Assembly (NCBI GenBank): GCA_024704765.1
Contig: JAKMXF010000343.1
Location: 186,001 to 250,000 of the forward strand
Direction of reading: 5' to 3'
Length of the DNA stretch: 64,000 nucleotides
Source: Oopsacas minuta
Lineage: Eukaryota > Porifera > Hexactinellida > Lyssacinosida > Leucopsacidae
The number at the start of each line of letters is the position of its first letter. The first letter of the stretch is position 1. This document shows positions 10,919 to 21,909 of this stretch, piece after piece. The notes under the pieces were generated by a model that searched no databases, was not told the DNA's origin, and was given only the letters and a program-made list of their open reading frames with translations. Both the position numbers and the translations under genes were made by a program.

Positions 10919-13900
10919 ATGGCCAGTAATGCTGCTTCGCTTGACAGCGTAAAAACACGAGTCAGTCGTATAGAGAGTATGCACATATCTCCAACGTACT
11001 CAGATCATTACACACACCCTTACTACTCTACAATGCCTTCTAAACACACAATATACTCAACTCCACCTCCAGTCAAATCTCATAAATATGTTAAGCTAAA
11101 CATAGGCGGTATGTTGTATGTTACAACATTGGATACTTTGACACGTGAGGATAGTATGTTACGTGCTATGTTCTCTGGGAGGATGAATATGGATAAAGAT
11201 GAGGAAGGTTGTTCTTAGTGATATTAGTCGTTTATTGGAATGTATGTAATGTTGTAATGGCCTATTGGATTGGAATCGACAGTCCGTTCGTCCATCACGC
11301 GGTCATGAGAAATCTTGTATCAAATTGACATGAAAATATGCATATGGGTACCTTTTTGGGTGTAGATAATTCTTATAATATGAACGATATTTTTGACACA
11401 TTTTTAGGTTGGGTGTTGATTGATAGAGATGGAAAGCATTTCGGATTTATTCTAAATTATCTCAGAAATGGAGAGATATCACTTCCTGAATCAAGACAAC
11501 TTTGTGAAGAAATTCTAACAGGTTTGTGTTAGGTTCACTTCTTCTCCATAGGACAATTACGAATCAAGTTGCTATTTCCTAAAGGAGAAAAGTTCCTGGA
11601 TTTTCACTTTGTAACGTCATAGAATAATATCTCATTATTTATGACGTTACGCGGTGGCCATTTCATTGAAATACTTCAAAACTCTACTTCGAAATATGTT
11701 AATTAATCATATTCCCATAGAAGCAAAGTATTACTTGCTAGATGGTCTAGTTGAAAGACTATCGCTTCATTGCAGGAAATTACTAGAAGATCTGTCTATA
11801 TGTAAGGTCCCTGTCATATCTAGTCCTGAAGAGGAACAGCTACTACTATCCTCCTCTGCAAAGGTTTGTAATTTCAAATTCACAGTAGATACAAATCCTA
11901 CAATCAATACATTCGTTATATCGCAATACCAATTCGTTATTACAGATTTTTAATGGATTTTGCTCTATTTGTTGTCCTGATTGTTGTCTCAGTGTTTTAC
12001 TGGGCTAAAACATACTATATACCCGAGTTAATTGGAGAACAGGAGGATAACTAGTCGTTACACTGGAAAATATTCGTGTGTGTATAATTATATCCTCAAC
12101 TCCCGCTACATCATAGCTCAAGAGACCGCGATAATTACTTCGATATAACCAATGAAGGATATGTTACTTTGACGATTTGGAACCATAATATATCCGTGTT
12201 CGATATAACAGGAGTTGACCATTGCCTTTTCAATCATATTCCTTTCAGATATCATACATTCCTTTGTAACTATGATGTAACCAGGATAATAATCAATATT
12301 AAGTTAGAAACCTAAAAGATAGAAATTCATTGAAAACTATTTCTGTTACATTTCCTGCCTCTTGAGTAATTATAGCCTAATGAGGCCTGATTTTCCATAA
12401 AATAGGCTGAATTAACTTTAAGAAAGTTAAAATGGAGAATTACTCGGTGATTTCAGAATCGGGCCCTAACTGTATATAATTTCACGGTTTTTTGTGGAAA
12501 TTTTAATGGGCAATTATGCGAAATATTACGGGTTTTTAGGAAGAATCTCGCGGATTCATGATACGCCAAGCTAGCATTTGTGTGGACCCCTAAAACCCCA
12601 CAGAAAATTGTCAAAGTTTAAAGTAGTTGGAAACAGTTTATTTATTATTTTTCTAAGTGAAAAACTGACTACAACACAGCATAAATATCGTATGATACAC
12701 TGCGAAGTTATTCCCCTGATCTCTGTATTGTGCATCGCTTCTCCTTGTGTTTATCTCCGCCCGAGGTTGGAGATTACTAAATTCTTACTCGTGATTCTTA
12801 TCATCTATAATATTTTTACTGTGTTATTCTCTTCTAGCCTGTAATAAAGTTCCTCTACAACAGAAATAATAACAAATATTCTTATACAAAGTACGTTATC
12901 TTATACTTGTGTCTAAACATAATGTGCATTTGGCTGACACTAAGTCTTCGCAATCCGCGCAGCGCAAGCAAGCGAAACTCCCTGTTGTTTCAATAAATTG
13001 TTGAATATCTTATCAGCCAGATGCTGTAACTAATATCTATCTGAACTGAAACAAGCAATTCCATAATTATCGTGAACTATGTTTAGTTCCCTATTTCCTA
13101 ATCCTTTAGGAACTAACTACATACATAATTTTACTACTGCCACTATATGGCTAGCCAAATTCTTGCGTTAGTGCTGGTTACACTGGCAGAGTAAGGATAT
13201 GATAGCTATTACGATTTGCAACTAAAATACATCTGGTTGTTAGGGAAAATATATATATCTGTACCGTGATTACCATACTTTGTATCAAATCTCATTTTCT
13301 AGTTCTTTATTTTCATTTGTCCCAAAAGTATTTATTTTCGAAATTATTTCAAGTTACATATGTTACTCTAGTCTTTATATTTGATATAAAACGCGTGATA
13401 TGCCTCGCTCCATGTTTCAGTCGTTTCTTATAACCATTAATTAATCTGTATATTACTATATACAATGTTCCCGCAAATCGCGTTAAGCGCTTCATTTAAC
13501 GCGCTTTAAGCCGTGAGATGACTTGCTTTCCCAATCTAGACATTTTGTATTGCGATCTCTATATATAGGAAATAATACGGGATATGCGGCAGAGGTGGCA
13601 CTCAAACAAAATATTGAGCGCTTTACTAAAATCCTTAGGGAAATCCTGACTATACGTCTCCCTTTGTGAAAGAAATTTTTACGTACGTCTTATCTGAATA
13701 TATTCCTATACAATTAGTACAAGAATAGAATATCTTTATATGAATTTCTTCGAATTTCATTAATGAGGGAAGTCAGAAAATTAAGCTTTCGTCAGATTAG
13801 TGCGAAAATAATGTAAATATTATATAATTACATTTATTATTGTTTAGTAATTCTGATGAAAATTTCCTAAGAAACATTGAACTTTTTGACAAACTATCTC

Positions 13901-14244
13901 TCCGTTTCTGTGGACGAGTCCTCTTCATCAAAGACGTGGTTGGACACAGTGCTCACGGAGCTGAGATTTGTTGCTGGTCCTTCTATGGGCACGGTAAGAA
14001 AGTATCTGAAGTAGAGTGTGAATCAATTTCATACGGAACCGAGAAAAAACAAACAAAAATCGAGTTTCCAGAAGCAAGAATCCTAGAAGAAACATTAAAC
14101 ATTATGCTCTACGAGGATAATGTACAGGAAATAAGTCGTACACGCGCGGCGAATCTTCGAGCTGCGAACCGGGCAGCCCGGGCCGCGGCAGTCCGTGAAC
14201 CGGAACCTGTTATTATAGACGATGACCTCCTTGTAAGTAGCTAA
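10919..14244 (+). CDS. KCTD10/KCTD13/TNFAIP1: BACURD-type KCTD protein (KCTD10/KCTD13/TNFAIP1 orthologue), 5 exons
   Basis: Exons 10919-11207, 11408-11521, 11721-11863, 12838-12890 and 13848-14244 give 331 residues plus stop with matching phases. After a Ser/Tyr/Pro-rich N-terminus, residues about 55-160 are a T1/BTB domain ([20 protein letters not shown], then [19 protein letters not shown]). The second half carries the BACURD-specific C-terminal region ([21 protein letters not shown] and [11 protein letters not shown], then [20 protein letters not shown]). In animals these proteins are substrate adaptors of CUL3 E3 ligases (RhoA and PCNA-related substrates); that role is carried over from the family. 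The start at 10919 has a better context (CCAATGG) than an in-frame ATG at 10886. The insertion HSAHGA in the VVGDEIC-type motif looks lineage-specific. The first donor (GTTGTT) is weak. Confidence 0.93.
12094..12224. repeat. Family A element, full-length copy
   Basis: Bounded by CAACTCCCGCTACATC and GATATAACAGGAGTTGACC, with the CCGCGATAATTACTTCGATA and TATGTTACTTTGACG interior blocks. It lies in the third intron of the KCTD gene. Confidence 0.65.
13675..13765. repeat. Family B fragment
   Basis: ACGTACGTCTTATCTGAATA and CAATTAGTACAAGAATAGA match the interior of the long family B copy at 31298-31482. It lies in the last KCTD intron. Confidence 0.5.
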
Positions 14245-15423
14245 ACTGTCACACACCTCCCCTCTTTCTCTCTGATTCAAATTGCATGTAAGTTTAGATG
14301 AATTGTAATTATTTTCATTCTCATAAATAATTCAGTTTTGGTATTTCTATTCAGCTCTGTTATTACATTTGACACATTAATACGTATAGTAGCATTCATA
14401 TACTATTCAGATTATACAGTAGAACCTGCATAACCGTCACCACCCGTATATCCAGAAGATTGTCGAATCAGGATACATATATTTTGTTTTCAAGACAGGT
14501 ACGAATTTCCGAATAAGACAAAAATATTTACACAAAATCAAGTCCTTGCATAGATATTTAATTGGTATTACTCCAGATAAAGCAAACACATTTTGACCGT
14601 TCGTCTGTGTTCGTATTAACGAAGTTCCACTGTATACGTAATTTCGACGCACTTACCGAGTATTGGAGTGTGGATTCACCATGGATCAATGTGAGTACCA
14701 GGAACTAGACGACGTCGTAGAAATACATGTAATGACTTCCTCAGGATATCAATTCCAATTATTACTAAATGAATTCTAATTAGTTCTAGCCATGTATTGT
14801 ACTGGTAGCAGTATGTGCTTTTTTCCCAATGCAGTGATTTTCAGGTTTCTTTCCTACTAAATGCAAAAATATTACAACAAAAATACCTTTCAGTATAATT
14901 AGTAACTAAGGATTCTTAACTAGTTTTGTATAAAAATATATTCTCTAAAAGTCATTGTAATCTCCTTCTATAGTCAAGAGTACATTGCACTTGAAAGTAA
15001 TGGTTTTTATTTTAAAATACTTCCATGGTTTCTAATAAATGAGATATTTCACGACACAGAATGTCGGTCATGTTGTCTCTCCCAAATTTCATTTTATACA
15101 CTTGTTTTGAATTTTATTGATGGCAGATTTCCCCTTCTAATGAGTAATATCATTTCAGTTTTTTTTCTTATCCATAAGATGGCTTAATATTGAGTTACTT
15201 TTATTCAATCACAAATCTTGGCTTCCACATATCTATTGCAGGTTCTCATCTCCATTCATATGTTTGTGGATTTGAGATTCCTTACATTTATCTACAATTT
15301 ATCTAATTTTTCCTAATATTGCAATTGTTCTATTAAATTCTTATTTAACTTGAATTATAGATAATGTAGATTCCCTAATCCCATTGTTGATCAATCGAAT
15401 GAATAAACAAATACTAGGATAGG
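14245..15423. other. Intergenic stretch with a family D element
   Basis: A family D inverted-repeat element occupies about 14414-14640. Its ends are TACAGTAGAACCTGCATAAC and GAAGTTCCACTGTATA. The rest is AT-rich with no gene visible and presumably holds the promoter of the gene starting at 15424. Confidence 0.6.
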
Positions 15424-17226
15424 ATGGCCACTAGCGATGTCAATAACAACAATCCATCACCTCATCTTGGCACATCTCTCCTCCATGCAATAAGACCAAC
15501 TTTCCAAATGTTCGCTAAAGGCAAATTTCTTTTCAAAGCCGAATTAATAAAGGCGTTTCGAGCTCTGCAGTTAGAAGTAACCCTATCCGAATTGGACCAG
15601 TTGCTAGCTGGAGCTTGTATCGCAGCACGGCGGGTAGAAGCAGACTATTTAACATGTGGAGAGTTCGCTTTATCAGCTGTCGAATTCGTAAAGTTTAAAC
15701 GCGTACAAAAGCAGAGTGTTGAATCAAGGTTATCATCACTCCAACATAGTGAAGCAGATAATACTGGTGATGGCAACCATTATAGTGTATTCTTAGGAGG
15801 TTCTTGTAACCCCACGACTTGGAGAGTTGAAACAGCTATCCCGTACTTTGAAAAAGTTAAAGTTTCATATTACAATCCACAAGTAGACAATTGGTATCCG
15901 GAATTAATACAAATTGAGGAAGAAGCGAAAAGGAATTCAACGATAAAATTATTCGTTTTTGACTCAGAAACACGCGCACTTGCTTCCCTCGTAGAAACAG
16001 CATTCATGGCTAGTATTGGCTGGCGACTTGTCGTTGTATTACATTATCTATCTGAATCAGATGAAGTTAAAATAGCTGGAGAAACTCTCACAAAACAAGA
16101 AGTGAAAGATCTAAACAGAGGGAGAAGTTTCTTGTGTGATATCCTAGAGAAATCAGGTATACCTGTATTTGATAATCTTGAGGAAGCTTTGAAGTTAACC
16201 AGTGACCTCGTGCAAGGTAGAGACTCATACGAGCGAATTTTGCAGGCAAAGAAATGCACTACACATCATTACGGTACATGGCTAATAGAAATAAGGGAAA
16301 TATTTGATAAATTTAGCACATTGAATGTCAATCGTCGCTCCATCAATGATACACCAGGTTTTGATCGAAGATCGTTGCTATCCGCTAAACGACTTTCTGT
16401 ACCAGATATTCTAGACATGGATGTACAACGCAGCAAGCTACAAACCAACAAACCTGTCCCGTCGCTTAGCCCGAATGCAGCTATTTCAGCCTTAGAGCTA
16501 TTTCTGGAAACTCGTAGTCTGAATTCTTCTATCCAAAAAGGACTGAGTTTCTTGGATTTAGTTGGGTTACCCATTGACTATGAAGTATTTTGTCAGTTTA
16601 CTGCAGAAGCCGCTTACCAACATTATAACAGTATTTGGATATGGAGTTCATCCATTATGACTAATTTTTTTCGACACACATATTCTCTTCTGAAAAATGC
16701 GCTCAATCAATCTTTGGATTTAACCTCAGACCCTGAACCGCTTCAAGAGGAAGATAAGTCATCAGAATATGACGTATTTCTAGGCGGAACATGCGCTAAT
16801 ACGACTTGGAGGGAGGAAATAGGAATTCCACTTTTAAAAGCTAACAAAATATCTTATTACAATCCGCAGTTACCGCAAGAAGAATGGAGCGTTAGGAAAA
16901 TGGCTGATGAACATCTCGCTAAGCAAACAAGTAAAGTTCTCATTTTTATGATTTCTAAAATTTCTCCATCGATAGCCAGTATGACTGAAGCTGCCTACAT
17001 GATGACATCATCAAAGGCCGTGTTTCTAACAATTGAAGATATTAACCTTGAAGATGATAATTTCGCGTATCCCTTGACAAAAACCGCATGTAAAGATTAC
17101 AATAGAGGTAGAGCGTATCTGAAGAAAACCGCAGAAATATTCAACATACCAGTTTCTCACAATATAGAAGAAACTTTAGATTCGATTGTCAAACATTTTC
17201 AAGTTGAGACGCCAGTTTCAAGTTGA
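15424..17226 (+). CDS. Protein with two nucleoside 2-deoxyribosyltransferase-like domains, copy 1
   Basis: A 600-residue single-exon ORF. An N-terminal helical region (about 15-95) precedes domain 1 (about 120-265), a variable Ser-rich linker with a helical segment (about 280-445), and domain 2 (about 449-590). Each domain has the same signature: FLGGSCNPTTWR / FLGGTCANTTWR, YYNPQ, an acidic helix, and S-x-x-E-x-A (SLVETAF, Glu191; SMTEAAY, Glu522). This pattern resembles the nucleoside 2-deoxyribosyltransferase-like fold (PF15891-type, as in Drosophila Raw and C. elegans OLRN-1), where the helix glutamate is the catalytic residue of true enzymes. Catalytic activity is therefore plausible but unproven. 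A paralogue lies in convergent orientation at 17769-19331, and 15971-16235 is almost identical to it in DNA. No signal peptide or membrane segment was seen. Confidence 0.85.
   Translation: MATSDVNNNNPSPHLGTSLLHAIRPTFQMFAKGKFLFKAELIKAFRALQLEVTLSELDQLLAGACIAARRVEADYLTCGEFALSAVEFVKFKRVQKQSVESRLSSLQHSEADNTGDGNHYSVFLGGSCNPTTWRVETAIPYFEKVKVSYYNPQVDNWYPELIQIEEEAKRNSTIKLFVFDSETRALASLVETAFMASIGWRLVVVLHYLSESDEVKIAGETLTKQEVKDLNRGRSFLCDILEKSGIPVFDNLEEALKLTSDLVQGRDSYERILQAKKCTTHHYGTWLIEIREIFDKFSTLNVNRRSINDTPGFDRRSLLSAKRLSVPDILDMDVQRSKLQTNKPVPSLSPNAAISALELFLETRSLNSSIQKGLSFLDLVGLPIDYEVFCQFTAEAAYQHYNSIWIWSSSIMTNFFRHTYSLLKNALNQSLDLTSDPEPLQEEDKSSEYDVFLGGTCANTTWREEIGIPLLKANKISYYNPQLPQEEWSVRKMADEHLAKQTSKVLIFMISKISPSIASMTEAAYMMTSSKAVFLTIEDINLEDDNFAYPLTKTACKDYNRGRAYLKKTAEIFNIPVSHNIEETLDSIVKHFQVETPVSS
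15971..16235 (+). repeat. 265-bp near-identical tract shared with the inverted paralogue (gene conversion)
   Basis: By direct comparison this tract equals the reverse complement of 18577-18841 except at two positions, both synonymous third bases (GCA/GCG and ACA/ACG). Similarity falls sharply on both sides. Confidence 0.92.
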
Positions 17227-17768
17227 GCTTGTTTTTCTTTCATTTGTTCTGTAATTGTAATATTTGATCTTCCTATTTTCCTTTGGGTATATCATTGAAT
17301 TATATTACGGATCGTCTTATATCTGGATATTCAGGGGTGTATAGAGTCTCTCGAAGAAGCTATGTAAAGATATTAGATTTCTAATGGCAGTTTTTTGGGC
17401 ATATACTATTTGTATTAAGCTGGAGTTTTGTTGTACAGTCAACTCCCCTTATATCGAAGCTCAAATGACCGCGATAATCGCTTCGATGTAAGCAGAGTTC
17501 GATATACCCAATGAAATATAAGTTACTTTGATGGTTTGGGACCATATTTGTAGAATTTCAGACTTCTATAAAAACCGGTATGAATCGGGAATATTTTTGG
17601 TTATTCAAAAATACAATGTAAGTAACTAAATTGTACTTATTTCCCTCTTTGGCTTAACTTGTTACTACAATATAATGAATATTTATTTAATTCAGATCAC
17701 ACAATTGTCACAGTGAAAAGGAATTTTAATACACAAAATTTAAAGTAATTAATTCCATTTTTCAACAC
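17227..17768. other. Convergent intergenic stretch with a family A element
   Basis: Lies between the 3' ends of the two deoxyribosyltransferase-like genes. A family A element occupies about 17434-17582 (left end TACAGTCAACTCCCCTTATA, interior CCGCGATAATCGCTTCGATG); the right end is eroded. No gene is seen. Confidence 0.6.
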
Positions 17769-19331
17769 TCACTTATCCTTAATAATCGCAGAAATCGCTT
17801 CATTAATAGTAGAGAATGCAGGAACTGAATATGCTTTCGCCGTGCCTCGAATATACAGTCTAGCTCGTTTATTATCTTTCTGAGCAGTCGCTGTCATTGT
17901 ATACGGAAAATCCTTCGAACTTACATCGAGATCTTCTACTACTAAATACACATTATGACCTACACCCATTAAATATGCTGCCTCAGTCAAGCTACCGATA
18001 GATGGCGAATCCTTTGAAATTACGAAAAGTACAGTTTTGCTTGTTTTCTTTGCCAAATTCTCTTCAGGAATTTTCCTAATATTCCATTGATCAACCTTTA
18101 ATTGCGGGTTATAATACGTAATATTGTTCTCTTCTAACAGCGGAATTGCTTTATCATTTCTCCATGTTGTATCACCACAGCTACCTCCTAAGAACACGTG
18201 GTAACAGTTATCTTCTTGATTATTCGATTCTCGATTCGGGGATTTTACCATTGAGCTTGTGTATTGTAAGAAACTGCCTAATAAAGACATACCCCATGTC
18301 CATAGACTGTTGTTGCATTGGTATACAGCTTCCGCAGTTAAAATGCAGAACATATCGAATGAAATATTGCAATTAATGAGATCTAAATATCTTAGACCAT
18401 TTCTGGTGGTTGAGGGAATGTTTTGTGTTTGTAGAAATTCCTGAAGGGCTGATAGAGTTTGATACGGTGTGATAGAGTTTGAATCATTTCCGGCCATTTG
18501 TTTGTTGAAAATATTTCTTAATTGTATCAGCCAATTTCCATACTGATAATCAGTTCGTGTATTTTGTGCTAGAATCCGCTCGTATGAGTCTCTACCTTGC
18601 ACGAGGTCACTGGTTAACTTCAAAGCTTCCTCAAGATTATCAAATACAGGTATACCTGATTTCTCTAGGATATCACACAAGAAACTTCTCCCTCTGTTTA
18701 GATCTTTCACTTCTTGTTTCGTGAGAGTTTCTCCAGCTATTTTAACTTCATCTGATTCAGATAGATAATGTAATACAACGACAAGTCGCCAGCCAATACT
18801 AGCCATGAATGCTGTTTCTACGAGGGAAGCAAGCGCGCGTGTTTGGCTATCAAAAACGACAAATTTCAGGAATGAATTTTTCTTTGCGCTTTCTTCGACC
18901 TGGATCAATTCAGGATACCAATCGTCAACTTGTGGGTTGTAGTAAGTTATATCTTCTCTTTCCAAATATGGAATGACAGTGTCTTTCCTCCAGGTCGTCG
19001 GGTTACAAGATCCAGCCAAAAATACGTCATATTTCCCTCCACTTTCTCTTAGTTGTTTTGTACATTGTTTCGGGACAGCTGATTGTAATTGCTTGTTATG
19101 TGTGAAAATTTCCATGACAAGAATCACGAATTCGCTATAAGTTAAGTAATCACTGGAAATTCTAGGATTCGCTTCACCCGCTGCACATAACATCTGGTCG
19201 ATATTCCCTGTAGAAGAACTTGTATTCAAAACGTTGAGTGCCAATTCGATATTTTCTCTGTACAACTTTTGATCATTCGCAAATGTATTGAATGTATCGC
19301 GAAATTTTTTGTTAAAAAACGAAACTGACAT
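17769..19331 (-). CDS. Protein with two nucleoside 2-deoxyribosyltransferase-like domains, copy 2
   Basis: A 520-residue single-exon ORF with the same layout as copy 1: an N-terminal helical region (about 1-90), domain 1 from about residue 98 (FLAGSCNPTTWR, YYNPQ, SLVETAF with Glu172), a shorter linker, and domain 2 (FLGGSCGDTTWR, YYNPQ, SLTEAAY). Domain 1 has Ala in place of the first Gly of the usual LGGSC loop. Outside the converted tract the two proteins are clearly diverged paralogues, by eye about half identical in the domains and much less in the linkers. Both predicted catalytic glutamates are kept. The gene is convergent with copy 1. Whether either hydrolyses or transfers a nucleoside or nucleotide base cannot be told from the sequence. 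Confidence 0.85.
   Translation of the reverse strand: MSVSFFNKKFRDTFNTFANDQKLYRENIELALNVLNTSSSTGNIDQMLCAAGEANPRISSDYLTYSEFVILVMEIFTHNKQLQSAVPKQCTKQLRESGGKYDVFLAGSCNPTTWRKDTVIPYLEREDITYYNPQVDDWYPELIQVEESAKKNSFLKFVVFDSQTRALASLVETAFMASIGWRLVVVLHYLSESDEVKIAGETLTKQEVKDLNRGRSFLCDILEKSGIPVFDNLEEALKLTSDLVQGRDSYERILAQNTRTDYQYGNWLIQLRNIFNKQMAGNDSNSITPYQTLSALQEFLQTQNIPSTTRNGLRYLDLINCNISFDMFCILTAEAVYQCNNSLWTWGMSLLGSFLQYTSSMVKSPNRESNNQEDNCYHVFLGGSCGDTTWRNDKAIPLLEENNITYYNPQLKVDQWNIRKIPEENLAKKTSKTVLFVISKDSPSIGSLTEAAYLMGVGHNVYLVVEDLDVSSKDFPYTMTATAQKDNKRARLYIRGTAKAYSVPAFSTINEAISAIIKDK
18577..18841 (-). repeat. Partner of the 265-bp gene-conversion tract
   Basis: Reverse complement of 15971-16235 with two mismatches. 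It covers the predicted catalytic helix and the C-terminal half of domain 1. Confidence 0.92.
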
Positions 19332-21909
19332 TTTTGGTTCAAATAATTAGCTTGTCGATATGTTTGATACTTGGTTTCTCCAATTAACTTCTATTTATAT
19401 GTTTTAAAGCAAAACCTATTTTTCTATTATATAGCTGACCATTGAAACAAGATGAGAATGCTTTCTATGGAATCTCAAGTTGTATAGAACTGTGCCTTTG
19501 GTTGATCATTCAGTTTCAATTCCTTTCTATTATAATGGATGTGCTTGATGCTTGCCTTTCTTGTTCCATTTTATAAGGAGAAAATGGCTGACTGTCATTT
19601 CCTTCCAATTTAGAAACAAATCTGTATTCGGCTTAACAATTTAAGTCTTCCTGGCGTAATTAATTTTTCAATTATATATGAACTGATAGCTTAATTCGAG
19701 GTTAGATACTTACTATCCAAAATCATAACCAGAAGTAGTAGAGTCGTGGAATATGAACTCAGCAATTGAATAGGAACGGAAATAGCCGCTCGTTTGACAT
19801 GGTGAATCCTTCCAAAGCCTGGGTTCTGTCAAACCAGAGGAAGAATTTCATCCTTACCAACCCCTTTGAATAATTTTCCGGGATTTATTTGCTAAAACTT
19901 GGGATTTTTGACTAATTCCCTGATTTCTAAGTTCTAGATTCGTAAATGCAATTATTTGGGTAAAAGTCACAAATGCAGAATACAGTGGAGCATAAACCGG
20001 AACACGAAAATTTTGTCGGATTATACAATGTCGGGTTATGCAGGTTCCACTGTATTTGCGGATATTTTCTTGTATTTTCAAATTATGCCAGGTTAAATCA
20101 CCGGATAATCCAGCGTTCCCTGTAGGGTTGGCAAGTATGCATTTTACTGTTTAGTCTAAAACAGTCCACGTCCCTTTCATTATGTATTCCGTCATTCCTC
20201 TTAGAATAAGGTAGTACACGCATGTGTATGATTTCGTCTACATTGTTTATGTAATTGTCTATTAATATAATTTCCAATTCAGGAAGAATTCATGTTTTTA
20301 TACTTATGACTTTACACATATGTTTTCTATTATCTCATTGTTGTCTCATATACGCATGTGACTCCTCATCTGGAGCTACGTATGTGCATGTGTGTTTCTC
20401 TTTTGTTTCTGATATTTTGTACATTTGTATTAGGATTTCAATCATAGTTATGGCAGGTTAAGTTCTTGCAGTATTTGACTCATAATAAGGTGATCTATTC
20501 GTTACTAGTACCTCTTGAGCACTAGGCGGACGAATATAATTCAATATGGAAAATTTCTTGTTTGAAATTTCTTATAAATCTCTTTTCTCTTACGTACAAA
20601 TTCAATATTGTATAATTGACTGATGTGTAACATTATTCGATATGGCAATCGTTTCCATTTTTGGTGTATAGATTGTTCTAATACTATTACACAATTTCCT
20701 GTTTGATATTAACAGTTACTTCTGTAATTTTTTGCTATTCATTATTACGTTCTTGTATTTAGCTAGAATACATTATATTGGATTGCAAGGTCACGAGTCT
20801 TTTATATCGTTGTATTCCCGACAGATTTATTTAATTATTAGACTATCTAGCTGATATGAATTGTTATTGTTAGTATAATTTACAAAACAATATTTTAATA
20901 TAATTACAAGTTACGAGTGAATACTTGAATCAAATAATTATTCATTATCGTATTGAGCGTCCCAAACAACAGACAAATACAGATTAATAATTAATAATCT
21001 TGGTTACAACAAAACAGCACAAATATTAAATTAAATTTGGACTTCTGGTATCAATCAAAAAATTCCTGCAAATACAGCTAATATTTCTGAGAAATTCCGG
21101 TGGTTCTGCTTTCTAATTTTCCTACAACAAATTTCCTATACTTATAGTACATAGCAAGTCTAATATAAAACCGAAGTAATAAATGTATATACCTTGCAAT
21201 TACAGGTGTTTATGACCGCGTTTATGGTTAATTTTCGCATTTATATTCTTCTAATCTCTATTATTATAATCAATAATATTCAGAGACTTTATTTGTGCAT
21301 AGTAATTGAGAGTTTACCACAGAGCTAATGTAATAAAATGTGATCATTGTCTGCTTGATTATATCTATCGAGTGCTTTTGGTAACAATGAGATTTCAATA
21401 CTTTGCTACTCGAATATCAATATTATTGAAAGTTAAATACAGTAATGTAGAATCTCGTTATTACGTAGACTATATGACACCAGAAGTAGAAATTCTTATT
21501 CCTTAGCTGATACGTTTTACAATGGTGTAGCCAGGATTTCTCACTGATGGGAGTTATAGCATCTAACTAGCGGCCTCTTGGCCTGTACGCTCCATTGACA
21601 TGAGAAAAGTTGGTGGAATCTAAGAACTGTTTGTTTCATTACATTAATCTTCAAATATTTTAGGTTCCAATTACTAATCCGCACATTGAATTATAAATAT
21701 TGTAACAAATATTTCTTTATTAAAATGCTGCCTAGGAATACTTGCCGAATATGCCCCCTCCCTCTATTCCCCTCCCCCTAGCACTAGGAGGGACAAGAGT
21801 GAAGGGGAGCATCGCTGCTGATTAGCCAAAGTAATTTTCATTGACACTGTTGATAATCGTTGAACAGGATATTTCATAATATACAGATTCTATAAACTAG
21901 CTTATTATC
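19332..21909. other. 2.6-kb intergenic stretch
   Basis: AT-rich with no convincing coding region. A family D-type fragment lies around 19985-20060 (ACAGTGGAGCATAAACCGG, then GCAGGTTCCACTGTA). Short ORFs near 20255 and 21306 lack homology, splice support or conserved motifs. It presumably contains the promoters of the minus-strand deoxyribosyltransferase-like gene and of TBL2, which diverge here. Confidence 0.55.

Noticed and set aside
15424-19331. Bacterial contamination or recent bacterial transfer as the source of the deoxyribosyltransferase-like genes
   Set aside because: Base composition matches the neighbours, related animal proteins are known (Raw and OLRN-1 type), and flanking animal genes are continuous. 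Transfer at great age cannot be excluded.
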